From: Coleofasciculus sp937127375 | GTDB taxonomy: Bacteria > Cyanobacteriota > Cyanobacteriia > Cyanobacteriales > Coleofasciculaceae | Assembly: GCA_040218875.1 (NCBI GenBank) | Contig: JAVJQP010000071.1 | Length of the DNA stretch: 64,000 nt | Strand: one strand, 5' to 3' | Shown here: in pieces, positions 8,136 to 16,346 of the stretch | How positions within the stretch are numbered: the first letter of the stretch is position 1 | Layout: every line of letters starts with the position of its first letter | Notes under the pieces: generated by a model | Seen by the model: only the letters and a program-made list of their open reading frames with translations | The model's database searches: none | Told to the model about the DNA's origin: nothing | Program-made: the position numbers and the translations under genes

Positions 8136-9545
8136 TCAGCCCACTGGGACTGGATAGTACGCGAGAAGTTTACCTAAAGGAACAGTACTTGTATTTTCGG
8201 TTTCCGCAACTTTAAGGTGTCGCCAAGTATTCGGTAGACAACTAAAGCGTACCCCTTTAAACCATTGTCCTGACGGTGCTTTTTCTTCCTTCAACTCAGC
8301 AACTAAGAGACTATCTTCTGGGACTTGCTGTACAACGGCTGGCGAGTGGGTATTGATGATTACTTGGCGTAGGGGATTGTCCTGATCAACAGGTTCTTCA
8401 ACATCCGTGGCAATGTCTTGTAAGAGTCTGAGGATCTTCGGAATACGCTCTGGATGAATACCATTTTCAGGTTCCTCCAAGCACAACAAACCTTGAGCTT
8501 CTGGGTCTAATTCCAGTACCGCTAACGCCAAAAAACGCATCGTTCCATCTGAGAGCGATCGCGCTGGATGGGTGGTACCATCTCTAGTCGTGACCATTAA
8601 TGTGAGCAGTTCGCGACGATCATCCCGCTCTATTCCTACCTCCCCAACATCATCGAGCAATTCTGCCAAACGACCTGCAACTTGAGCATAAACCTGCGCT
8701 TCGGCTTCCTGATCAGATTTGCGGAGATTTTTTCTCAGCCGTGCCAAATGATAGAGAGTTGAAGCCAGATGAGAGCCATCTGTTCCTAATTTTGTCGGTG
8801 CCGTAAATTCGTCGGGTTGTCGTAAAGAAGAAGGTTCTAGCTGTAGTAACTGCCAAGATTGCATTTCCCGACGTGCTAGTAGTGCCGTTGGGCTTTCGGC
8901 TGCATTGGTCACAGACAGTACAGTTCGAGGCAGATCAGCTGCTGAGCGAGCTAAGGGTCTACCACTGCTTCCGCCGTCTTGATGGAGCTTAATCACTCGA
9001 TTTGTCCCCTCACCTTCTGTAGAAATAAAATAAGGGACTCGGCGCTGTCCTTTCACCGCCGACTTGCGCCAAGTTTTCGCCTTGTGATTAAATAGCAGAT
9101 GCTTAGGGGCATCACCAAGATTAATATGAACTAACTCTTCTTTAAGTAGTTCCAGTGACCCTAATGAGCGGAGACTATCATCTGGTCGATAGGCTAGCTC
9201 TATAGAGTAGCGAAGAAAAGTAATACTAGCTTCGGCAGTTTGTCCTAAATCATCAACACCTTCACCTGGCACAATCATCTCAGCTTCAAATGACATCTGT
9301 GGAGCATAGTCATTGCCAATCCGATGAAACAGACTACGGACATCTCCTGTCCTACCGCCCTCATCTCGAACAGATAAAGCAGCTTCAATTAGAGGAAGAT
9401 CGGCTAAGGCTGACAAAAACCTAATCGCATCAAACAAGTTAGATTTGCCTACGCCATTTACACCCGCTACACAGGTAAATGGACTAAAGCGGACATCCAC
9501 ATTAACAAGGTTTTTAAAGCCAGAAACTTTTAGCCTGGTTAGCAT
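8136..9545 (-). CDS. AAA (RecF/SMC-like, AAA_21) ATPase of a two-gene ATPase/TOPRIM-like module
   Basis: This 469-residue protein starts with MLTRLKVSGFKNL and a Walker A motif GVNGVGKSNLFDAI. It has an ABC-like signature region (ARSLSDGTMRFLAL), Walker B (LLCLEEPENGIHP) and a following NTHSPAVV segment, so the ATP site of the RecF/OLD class is complete. Proteins of this type paired with a small TOPRIM-like partner occur in anti-phage systems (for example the OLD/Gabija/PARIS style), which makes defence the best guess. The C-terminus ends abruptly (KLLAYYPVPVG) where it meets the truncated-looking partner. The promoter should be in 9546-9697. Confidence 0.82.
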   Translation of the reverse strand: MLTRLKVSGFKNLVNVDVRFSPFTCVAGVNGVGKSNLFDAIRFLSALADLPLIEAALSVRDEGGRTGDVRSLFHRIGNDYAPQMSFEAEMIVPGEGVDDLGQTAEASITFLRYSIELAYRPDDSLRSLGSLELLKEELVHINLGDAPKHLLFNHKAKTWRKSAVKGQRRVPYFISTEGEGTNRVIKLHQDGGSSGRPLARSAADLPRTVLSVTNAAESPTALLARREMQSWQLLQLEPSSLRQPDEFTAPTKLGTDGSHLASTLYHLARLRKNLRKSDQEAEAQVYAQVAGRLAELLDDVGEVGIERDDRRELLTLMVTTRDGTTHPARSLSDGTMRFLALAVLELDPEAQGLLCLEEPENGIHPERIPKILRLLQDIATDVEEPVDQDNPLRQVIINTHSPAVVQQVPEDSLLVAELKEEKAPSGQWFKGVRFSCLPNTWRHLKVAETENTSTVPLGKLLAYYPVPVG

Positions 9546-9697
9546 TATCTGATCCTATATAGTTTTTGGGAAGCGGCTAGATCCTAATCATTAAGTTGTA
9601 TACATTTGAGAATCCATCGATTTTAACTTACATCTTTAATCAATTTCAATAAACCAGATAGCGCGAGCCAGGGAAACGCTCGCACTTTGATAGCCTA

Positions 9698-11608
9698 TTG
9701 CCAAGAGCAATTTACCACCTAACACCTACCCTAACCTCCTTGAGAAAGGATTGCTATAGTACAGGAAGGATAAATAAATACTGGCATCAGGGGGCAAACC
9801 AGGTGATACCATTAGCAGACCTCAAAGCCTTAATTCAACAAACTGAAGCAAAAGGGGGAAGCCAAGACCCGAGTCTGGCGAACTTGTATGCTCAACTCGG
9901 ACAACTCTATCAAAGCCGACTGGAAAATGGAGAATTTGAGGATTACCAGCACGAACTTGCCCTCGCGGTTGAGTATTTCCATAAAGCGGTTGACCGGCAA
10001 CGACGATTGGGGTTAGACACTGACTTAGCGACAACGCTGAATCATCTGGCGGAACTATACAGAACCCAAGGACGCTACGACCAAGCCGAACCGCTTTATC
10101 TGCAAGCCTTAGACATAAGGAAACGTAACTTAGGAGATAACCATCCTGATATTGCCACCAGCCTCAACAACCTAGCACGACTCTATCACTCTCAGGGACA
10201 ATATCCCCAAGCCGAACCGCTTTATCTGCAAGCCTTAGACATAAGGAAACGTAACTTAGGAGAGAACCATCCCGATGTCGCCATTAGCCTCAACGATATC
10301 GCCGCCCTCTACTTTTTCCAAGGACGCTACGAGGAAGCCGAATCTCTTTATCTGCAAGCGTTGGATTTAAGGAAACGCAGCTTAGGAGAGAACCATCCCG
10401 ATGTTGCTACCAGTCTTAACAACCTCGCCTTACTTTACTTCTTACTGGGACGCTATGACCAAGCCAAACCCCTTTATCTGCAAGCCTTGGAACTGAGGAA
10501 ACGCTTACTGGGAAGGAACCATCCCGATGTCGCCACTAGCCTGAATAATTTGGCAGAACTCTACAGAACCCAAGGACACTACAAACAAGCCGAACCCCTC
10601 TATCTGCAAGCCTTGGAAGTGATGAGACGCTTGTTGGGGGATGAGCATCCGGATGTGGCGACTAACCTGAACAATCTAGCTGCACTTTATTTCTGCCAAG
10701 AACGCTACGACGAAGCCGAACCCCTCTATCTGCAAGCCTGGGAAATCAGGAAACGCTTATTCGGTGATAATCATCCCGATGTGGCACAAAGCCTCAACAA
10801 CTTAGCCGGACTCTACTTCTCTCAAGGACGCCAGGGTGAAGCCGAACCTCTCTATCGCCAAGCCTTGGAAATCTGGCAACGTTTATTGGGTGATAATCAT
10901 CCAGATATCGCCACGAATCTGAATAATTTAGCCTTACTCCACCACTCCCAAGGACAGTACGAGGAAGCTGAACCTCTTTATCGCCAAGCGTTGGACTTAA
11001 GGAAACGGTTATTTGGTGCGAACCATCCTGATGTAGTGACCAGCCTAAATAACTTAGCATTGCTCTACCATTATCAAGGACGCTACGAGCAAGCCGAACC
11101 TCTTTATGTGGAGGTGTTGGATGTGGGTAGACAGTTCTTAGGAGAGGAGCATCCCGATGTTTTAACCAGCCTGAATAACTTAGCCGTACTCTATAAAAAT
11201 CTCGCCGAACTTTATTCCACGCAGGGACGCTACGATGAAGCCGAACCTCTCTATCTGCAAGCCTTAGAGTTGCGGAAACGCTTACTGGGAGATGAACATC
11301 CAGATGTAGCCCAAAATCTGAATAATTTGGCAATACTCTACTTCTTTCAAGGACGTCATGACAAAGCCAAAGAGTTCTATTCCCAAGCCTGGGAGTTAGG
11401 AAAACGCTGGCTAGGGGATGAGCATCCAGATGTGGCACAAAATTTGAATAATTTGGCAGGACTTTATTCGTCTCAAGGAGAATATGAATTAGCTGAACCC
11501 CTTTATGTCCAAGCGTTGACAATTTGTGAAGAACGACTCGGCGCTAATCATCCGACTACAGCAACAATCCGGAAAAATCTCGATGATCTGCGTGCGGCGA
11601 TGGGATAA
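9698..11608 (+). CDS. Tetratricopeptide (kinesin-light-chain type) repeat protein, 5'-truncated paralogue
   Basis: The protein has about twelve 42-residue TPR units with the KLC-like consensus (A)EPLYLQALDIRKR-LG-NHPDVATSLNNLA, a scaffold for protein-protein contacts in the cytoplasm. It aligns with the TPR gene at 12066 from the segment PLADLKALI onwards (PVADLNALI there), but the roughly 200-residue N-terminal domain of that protein is missing. The listed start is a TTG with no clear ribosome site; a GTG at 9803 after AGGGGG is an alternative. One repeat is irregular (VLYKNLAELYST), consistent with an internal recombination. The DNA repeats are similar enough to allow unit gain and loss. 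The partner is unknown. Confidence 0.75.
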   Translation: MPRAIYHLTPTLTSLRKDCYSTGRINKYWHQGANQVIPLADLKALIQQTEAKGGSQDPSLANLYAQLGQLYQSRLENGEFEDYQHELALAVEYFHKAVDRQRRLGLDTDLATTLNHLAELYRTQGRYDQAEPLYLQALDIRKRNLGDNHPDIATSLNNLARLYHSQGQYPQAEPLYLQALDIRKRNLGENHPDVAISLNDIAALYFFQGRYEEAESLYLQALDLRKRSLGENHPDVATSLNNLALLYFLLGRYDQAKPLYLQALELRKRLLGRNHPDVATSLNNLAELYRTQGHYKQAEPLYLQALEVMRRLLGDEHPDVATNLNNLAALYFCQERYDEAEPLYLQAWEIRKRLFGDNHPDVAQSLNNLAGLYFSQGRQGEAEPLYRQALEIWQRLLGDNHPDIATNLNNLALLHHSQGQYEEAEPLYRQALDLRKRLFGANHPDVVTSLNNLALLYHYQGRYEQAEPLYVEVLDVGRQFLGEEHPDVLTSLNNLAVLYKNLAELYSTQGRYDEAEPLYLQALELRKRLLGDEHPDVAQNLNNLAILYFFQGRHDKAKEFYSQAWELGKRWLGDEHPDVAQNLNNLAGLYSSQGEYELAEPLYVQALTICEERLGANHPTTATIRKNLDDLRAAMG

Positions 11609-11633
11609 TCAGTCAAACGCTTGAGTCAGGGCG

Positions 11634-11737
11634 ATGGGGGAGCTGGGGGAGCTGGGGGAGCTGGGGGAGCTGGGGGAGCTGGGGGAGCTGGGGGAGCTGG
11701 GGGAGCTAGGGGAGCAGGGGAAGCTGGGGGAGCTGGG
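11634..11737. repeat. 9-bp minisatellite GGGGGAGCT
   Basis: About eleven tandem copies of GGGGGAGCT, the last ones diverged (GGGGAGCAG, GGGAAGCTG). It lies directly after the first TPR gene. The apparent 90-codon frame across it is just translation of the repeat. The same motif lies inside the histidine kinase gene near 46.1 kb. Confidence 0.9.
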
Positions 11738-11739
11738 AC

Positions 11740-12065
11740 ACCCTCGCACAGATAAAGGAAATCGACAGACAGCTAAAGAGAATGTACCCTATAGGAGTGG
11801 GTGTTGCTGCCAAACGCTCCGAATCAGGGATAACTCTTGTCGAATGTGCTTAGGATTGATTCGGATTAACGCGATTCACAATAACTTTGTCATTTTTTTT
11901 AGGTGAACTCGACTATAAACTCTTAAACACAACGAACATGAACCCAAAGCACTGGAATTTGGGCATAAGCTGCATAGTCTTAATGTTCTAGAGTATGGCA
12001 ATCGTCAAAACCGATGAGGTTCACCGAATCGTTCAAGAGCGATTACAAGATTGGAGGTTAATTTC
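11740..12065. other. Spacer upstream of second TPR gene, with a 24-codon frame
   Basis: About 320 bp. It should contain the promoter of the 12066 gene. A short frame at 11995-12069 (MAIVKTDEVHRIVQERLQDW, then RLIS) ends in a TGA that overlaps the ATG of the TPR gene as ATGA, with the SD GGAGG for the TPR gene inside it. This would allow translational coupling, but the peptide matches nothing I recognise. Confidence 0.35.
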
Positions 12066-14099
12066 ATGATGACGGAGTTGTCTGACCCGACGGTTGATAA
12101 TGAAAAAACGTATGGCGATTTACTGACAGCGATTCAAGCCAGTCAAGGTAAGTTGAGTGTAATCCTAGCGGTTTGTGATGATATCCATTTTCGCAACCAA
12201 CTGATTGAACGCTATGAAAGCGAACTCGCCACCTCTATGCGATCGCATCGCGTTATCTTGGTTAAGGATGACCCGAACCTGAGCCGCGCCATTACTGAAC
12301 TTGTCCAAACCGATGACGATTTACGTCAGGGGGGAAACGCCGTTGTCACCGCGACGGGTGCTGAACAACTTCTCTGGCTCAAATTCGACGCCCAGCATTC
12401 AGAACAGGAAATTTTTTTCGCCTCCTTACCAGAAACCCAAGACGCCTTATCCGCCTTGGCTTGTCCACTTGTACTGTGGCTAACTCACCAACTAGAGAGT
12501 CAGCTAAGTCAAAACGCCCCAGAGTTCCAAAATTGGTGTCAAGCCGTCTTTCGCTTCCACTCCCAAAAAACAACCGCTATTCCCATTCAAAACATTGAGC
12601 CATTCCGCCATCTTATCGAAGAAAGCGACGCTTGGGATCAAAATGTATCAGTCTTTCCCGTCGCAGATCTCAACGCATTGATTGAGTACACCAAAGCCAA
12701 ACGCGGCGTCAACGATCCGAATTTGGCAACCTTATATGCTCAAGTCGGACACCTTTATCAACGGCGCTTAGAACAGGGTGAATCTCTAAATTATCCCCAA
12801 GAACAAGCCTTAGCCGTTGAGTATTTAAGTCAAGCCATTCAGCTAAAAAAAGAACTCGGGCAAGAAACAAGCTTAGCCGAAACGGTGAATAATTTAGCCG
12901 AACTCTACAGACTGCAAGGATGCTACAGGGAAGCTGAACCTCTTTATTTAGAAGCCTTAGAACTCAGAAAAAGCTTGTTGGGCGATGCTCATCCTGATGT
13001 CGCCACCAGCCTCAACAACTTGGCAAAACTTTACCAGGCTCAAGGACAGTATGCCGAAGCCGAACCTCTTTATCTGCAAGCCTTGGACTTGAGGAAACGC
13101 TTACTGGGTGATGATCATCCAGATCTCGCTCATAGTCTCAATGATTTAGCCACCCTCTATTTTTGTCAAGGACGCTATGAAGACGCCGAACCCCTTTATC
13201 TGCAAACCTTGGACTTGAGGAAACGTAATTTAGGCGAGGAGCATCTGGATGTGGCAACCAGCCTTAGTAATCTAGGCTTACTTTATCATTATCAAAGACG
13301 CTATGAAGACGCCGAACCCCTTTATCTGCAATCCTTAGACATCGAAAAACGTTTGTTGGGCGAAGAGCATCCAGATGTTGCCACAAGCCTGAACAATCTC
13401 GCCGCCCTTTATAAGTCCCAAGGGCGCTACGAGGATGCTGAACCCCTTTATCTACAAGCCTTGGACTTGCAAAAACGCTTATTGGGAGACAACCATCCCG
13501 ATGTCGCCACGAACCTCAACAACCTAGCCGCCCTCTACTTCTCTCAAGGACGCTACGAGAAAGCTGAACCCCTCTATCTTCAGGCGTTAGACATCAGAAA
13601 ACGTTTATTGGGAGAGAACCATCCTGATGTGGCACAAAGCTTGAATAATTTGGCAGGACTTTATTTCTCTAAAGGACCCAATAATAAAACAGAATCGTTT
13701 TATTTGGAAGCGTTAAATATTCGGAAACGTTTGTTGGGAGAGAACCATCCTGATGTGGCAACTAGCCTGAACAATTTAGCGTTACTCTATCATTATCAGG
13801 GGCACTATGACAAAGCCGAACCCTTCTATCTACAAGCCTTACATCTGAGAAAACGTTTATTTGGAGATATCCATCCTGATGTAGTAACCAGTATGAATAA
13901 TTTGGCATTACTCTATCATTATCAAGGACGCTACGAGCAAGCCGAACCCCTCTATCTCCAAGTCTTGGAACTCGGTAAACGCTTATGGGGAGAAGATCAT
14001 CCCGATGTCGCGCTCAGTTTAAATAATTTGGCAGCCCTTTACAAGTCTCAAGGACGGTATGAACAAGCGAATTACTTAATGTCTAAGCTGTGGAATTGA
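12066..14099 (+). CDS. TPR (kinesin-light-chain type) protein with an uncharacterised N-terminal domain
   Basis: I place the start at the ATG 12066 because GGAGG lies eight bases before it; a longer frame from TTG 12051 starts inside that ribosome site. Residues 1 to about 200 form an alpha/beta domain (SVILAVCDDIHFRNQLIERYE, ELATSMRSHRVILV, LVLWLTHQ) seen in other cyanobacterial TPR proteins; it looks like a degenerate NTPase without a P-loop. A linker (NIEPFRHLIEE) leads to about nine or ten 42-residue TPR units ending at NYLMSKLWN. One repeat (SKGPNNKTESFYLEAL) has diverged. It is probably a scaffold, and its truncated paralogue lies just upstream. Confidence 0.85.
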   Translation: MMTELSDPTVDNEKTYGDLLTAIQASQGKLSVILAVCDDIHFRNQLIERYESELATSMRSHRVILVKDDPNLSRAITELVQTDDDLRQGGNAVVTATGAEQLLWLKFDAQHSEQEIFFASLPETQDALSALACPLVLWLTHQLESQLSQNAPEFQNWCQAVFRFHSQKTTAIPIQNIEPFRHLIEESDAWDQNVSVFPVADLNALIEYTKAKRGVNDPNLATLYAQVGHLYQRRLEQGESLNYPQEQALAVEYLSQAIQLKKELGQETSLAETVNNLAELYRLQGCYREAEPLYLEALELRKSLLGDAHPDVATSLNNLAKLYQAQGQYAEAEPLYLQALDLRKRLLGDDHPDLAHSLNDLATLYFCQGRYEDAEPLYLQTLDLRKRNLGEEHLDVATSLSNLGLLYHYQRRYEDAEPLYLQSLDIEKRLLGEEHPDVATSLNNLAALYKSQGRYEDAEPLYLQALDLQKRLLGDNHPDVATNLNNLAALYFSQGRYEKAEPLYLQALDIRKRLLGENHPDVAQSLNNLAGLYFSKGPNNKTESFYLEALNIRKRLLGENHPDVATSLNNLALLYHYQGHYDKAEPFYLQALHLRKRLFGDIHPDVVTSMNNLALLYHYQGRYEQAEPLYLQVLELGKRLWGEDHPDVALSLNNLAALYKSQGRYEQANYLMSKLWN

Positions 14100-14102
14100 A
14101 AA

Positions 14103-14133
14103 TCGTCATTCGTCATTTGTCATTGGTCATTGG
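14103..14133. repeat. Heptamer repeat (STRR) GTCATT(C/T/G)
   Basis: Four tandem heptamers GTCATTC/GTCATTT/GTCATTG directly after the TPR stop codon. The same repeat occurs at 26391, 39201, 51741 and 53611 in one or the other orientation. Confidence 0.85.
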
Positions 14134-14255
14134 TAAGAGTTTGAGGGTTATTTACAGAACTTAATATAGATAGGCTTATTGCTACCGACCTACTTAGAAT
14201 AGACGGTTGCGATCGCACGTCCTATAATTGCCAGTAAAACTCAGGATCAACAGAC

Positions 14256-15785
14256 ATGCTTGCCAGGGTTTGGAGTGCTTCGCTAGTCGGCATCGATGCG
14301 GTGAAAGTCGGTGTGGAAGTCGATGTGTCAGGCGGACTACCGGGAATTGTTGTTGTGGGATTACCGGATACCGCCGTCCAAGAATCGCGAGAACGGGTGA
14401 GGGCGGCGTTAAAAAATGCCGGCTTTGTCTTTCCGATGCGAAAAATCGTGATTAATCTCACCCCAGCCGACTTACGCAAAGAAGGACCCAGCTTTGATTT
14501 ACCCATTAGTGTGGGGATTCTCGCCGCCTCGCAACAAGTCAATCCTGAATTATTAGGTGATTATCTATTTTTAGGCGAAGTCTCTCTAGATGGCAATTTA
14601 CGCCCCATTGCGGGAGTCTTACCCATCGCCGCCGCCGCCCAAAGTTTGGGGATTTCGGGGTTAGTCGTACCCGCCGATAATGCCCAGGAAGCCGCCGTGG
14701 TGCGTGGATTAGACGTGTACGGATTCAAACATCTGGCTGATGTGGCGGATTTTTTGAATCAACCGGAACGCTATTCCCCAGTAACGATGGATGAATTACC
14801 CCAATCATCCTCCTCTCAGTTTACAGGCGGAAACTTAAACGAAGTTAAAGGTCAATCCCATGCGCGTCGGGCGTTAGAAATAGCCGCCGCCGGAGGACAT
14901 AATTTAATTTTCGTCGGTCCACCGGGAAGCGGTAAAACCATGCTAGCGCGACGATTACCGGGAATTTTACCGCCCTTAAGTTTTGAAGAAGCCCTAGAAG
15001 TTACCCAAATTTATTCTGTAGCCGGATTACTCAAAGATAAAGGCAGATTAATCAGACATCGCCCCTTTCGCAGTCCCCACCATTCCGCATCAGGTCCATC
15101 ATTAGTTGGAGGAGGGAGTTTTCCGCGTCCCGGCGAAATTTCCTTGGCGCATCGAGGGGTATTATTTCTGGATGAGTTAACCGAATTTAAGCGCAATGTA
15201 TTGGAATTTTTGCGTCAACCTTTAGAAGATGGTTATGTGACCATTTCTCGCACCCGACAGTCTGTCCTATTTCCGGCACAATTTACGTTAGTTGCTAGTA
15301 CTAATCCCTGTCCCTGTGGTTACTTTGGTGATACCCTGCAACCCTGCACCTGTTCAGCGCGACAACGGGAGAACTATTGGGCAAAACTTTCAGGTCCATT
15401 GATGGATCGAATAGATTTACAAGTTGCTGTGAATCGCCTCAAACCCGAAGAGATTACCCGACAGCCCCAAAGCGAATCATCAGAAGCCGTAAGGGAGAGA
15501 GTAAAAGTAGCCCGCGATCGCGCCCGTCATCGCTTCAACTCAGAACCCACACTGCGCTGCAATGCCCAGATGCAAAGTGGTCATTTGAGACAATGGTGTC
15601 ATTTAGCCGATAGTAGTCGTAATCTCTTAGAAGGGGCAATTCGCAAACTTGGACTATCTGCCCGGGCAAGCGATCGCATCCTCAAAGTCGCCCGCACAAT
15701 TGCCGATTTATCGGGGGCACAGACGCTGCAAACGGCACACATTGCTGAAGCGATCCAGTATCGTACTATTGATCGAATGCAGTAA
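14256..15785 (+). CDS. comM: YifB/ComM family Mg-chelatase-like AAA+ ATPase
   Basis: A complete 509-residue protein. ComM helicases promote branch migration during integration of donor DNA in natural transformation. The N-terminal ChlI-like (YifB) domain is clear (GLPGIVVVGLPDTAVQESRERVRAAL). The AAA+ core has Walker A GPPGSGKTMLARRLP, a Walker B region VLFLDELTEF and the arginine-finger/sensor segment GPLMDRIDLQV. A four-cysteine cluster TNPCPCGYFGD, then CTCSARQ, is typical of the family. AGGA upstream of ATG 14256 is the likely ribosome site. Its presence fits a naturally competent cyanobacterium, but no other com gene is adjacent. Confidence 0.95.
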   Translation: MLARVWSASLVGIDAVKVGVEVDVSGGLPGIVVVGLPDTAVQESRERVRAALKNAGFVFPMRKIVINLTPADLRKEGPSFDLPISVGILAASQQVNPELLGDYLFLGEVSLDGNLRPIAGVLPIAAAAQSLGISGLVVPADNAQEAAVVRGLDVYGFKHLADVADFLNQPERYSPVTMDELPQSSSSQFTGGNLNEVKGQSHARRALEIAAAGGHNLIFVGPPGSGKTMLARRLPGILPPLSFEEALEVTQIYSVAGLLKDKGRLIRHRPFRSPHHSASGPSLVGGGSFPRPGEISLAHRGVLFLDELTEFKRNVLEFLRQPLEDGYVTISRTRQSVLFPAQFTLVASTNPCPCGYFGDTLQPCTCSARQRENYWAKLSGPLMDRIDLQVAVNRLKPEEITRQPQSESSEAVRERVKVARDRARHRFNSEPTLRCNAQMQSGHLRQWCHLADSSRNLLEGAIRKLGLSARASDRILKVARTIADLSGAQTLQTAHIAEAIQYRTIDRMQ

Positions 15786-15891
15786 CACAGATTACACAGA
15801 TTGAATGAGATTCTCCAATTGACTTGAGTCGCCCTTTGTTCAATCCCCGATGTTGGATAATGTTGCTTAGAATTTGAGGATAAGTGTTGAA

Positions 15892-15957
15892 GCGATGATG
15901 GCGCTAAAGCGCCTACTACGAACGGCGATGATGGCGCTAAAGCGCCTACTACGAACG
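15892..15957. repeat. Perfect tandem duplication of a 33-bp unit
   Basis: Two identical 33-bp units at 15892-15924 and 15925-15957, each with the palindrome GGCGCTAAAGCGCC followed by TACTACGAACG. Because 33 is a multiple of three, the unit adds 11 codons (DDGAKAPTTNG) to the frame that continues into the 16029 gene. Confidence 0.95.
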
Positions 15958-16028
15958 GCGCGATCGCAGCCGCCCAACAAGGTTCTCAACCGGACTTAGC
16001 CAAGGTAACACAGTATTTACAAGCGGCG

Positions 16029-16238
16029 ATGAAACAAGATCCGGCTTTTGCCCAAGAGGTGGAACGTTTAGCTGGACAGGTTGTGAACGTCAGTAGTATA
16101 GCCGATCAACGGACTCTGAATCAAAAGAGCGATCGTAGTCACAAAACTGTTCAAATCAAAAGCAAAAATGTTGGACAAGTTGGGGATCAGGAAATCTATG
16201 CTGACAATATTGAACATCAGGGCAATAATTTCTACTGA
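16029..16238 (+). pseudogene. N-terminal fragment of the STAND NTPase gene (effector-associated region), cut off by in-frame TGA
   Basis: The frame is open from 15891, just after a TGA, and reads through the two 33-bp repeats into IAAAQQGSQPDLAKVTQYL, AAMKQDPAFAQEVERLAGQV and KNVGQVGDQEIYADNI. It stops at TGA 16236-16238. The first ATG is at 16029. This composition is typical of the segment that precedes the NB-ARC domain in cyanobacterial STAND proteins. The next gene is in the same frame, and the codons between the TGA and its ATG (PPNLDEIRPSTDNWQGRSLE) are clearly coding-like. I read the two as one gene split by a nonsense mutation, with the extreme N-terminus already lost. A separate small gene is the alternative. 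Confidence 0.6.
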
Positions 16239-16346
16239 GTACTGGTAGAAAATCAGCGCAGCACCCCACCCAATTTAGATGAAATCCGCCCCAGTACCGA
16301 TAATTGGCAAGGGCGAAGCTTAGAACGCCAAACTATTCGGGATTGG

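Noticed and set aside
10794..11522. 242-codon frame on the minus strand of the TPR gene
   Set aside because: A shadow of the repetitive TPR coding sequence; its own repeats mirror the TPR period.
11634..11906. 90-codon frame MGELGELG... after the first TPR gene
   Set aside because: It is translation of the 9-bp minisatellite, with a random tail.
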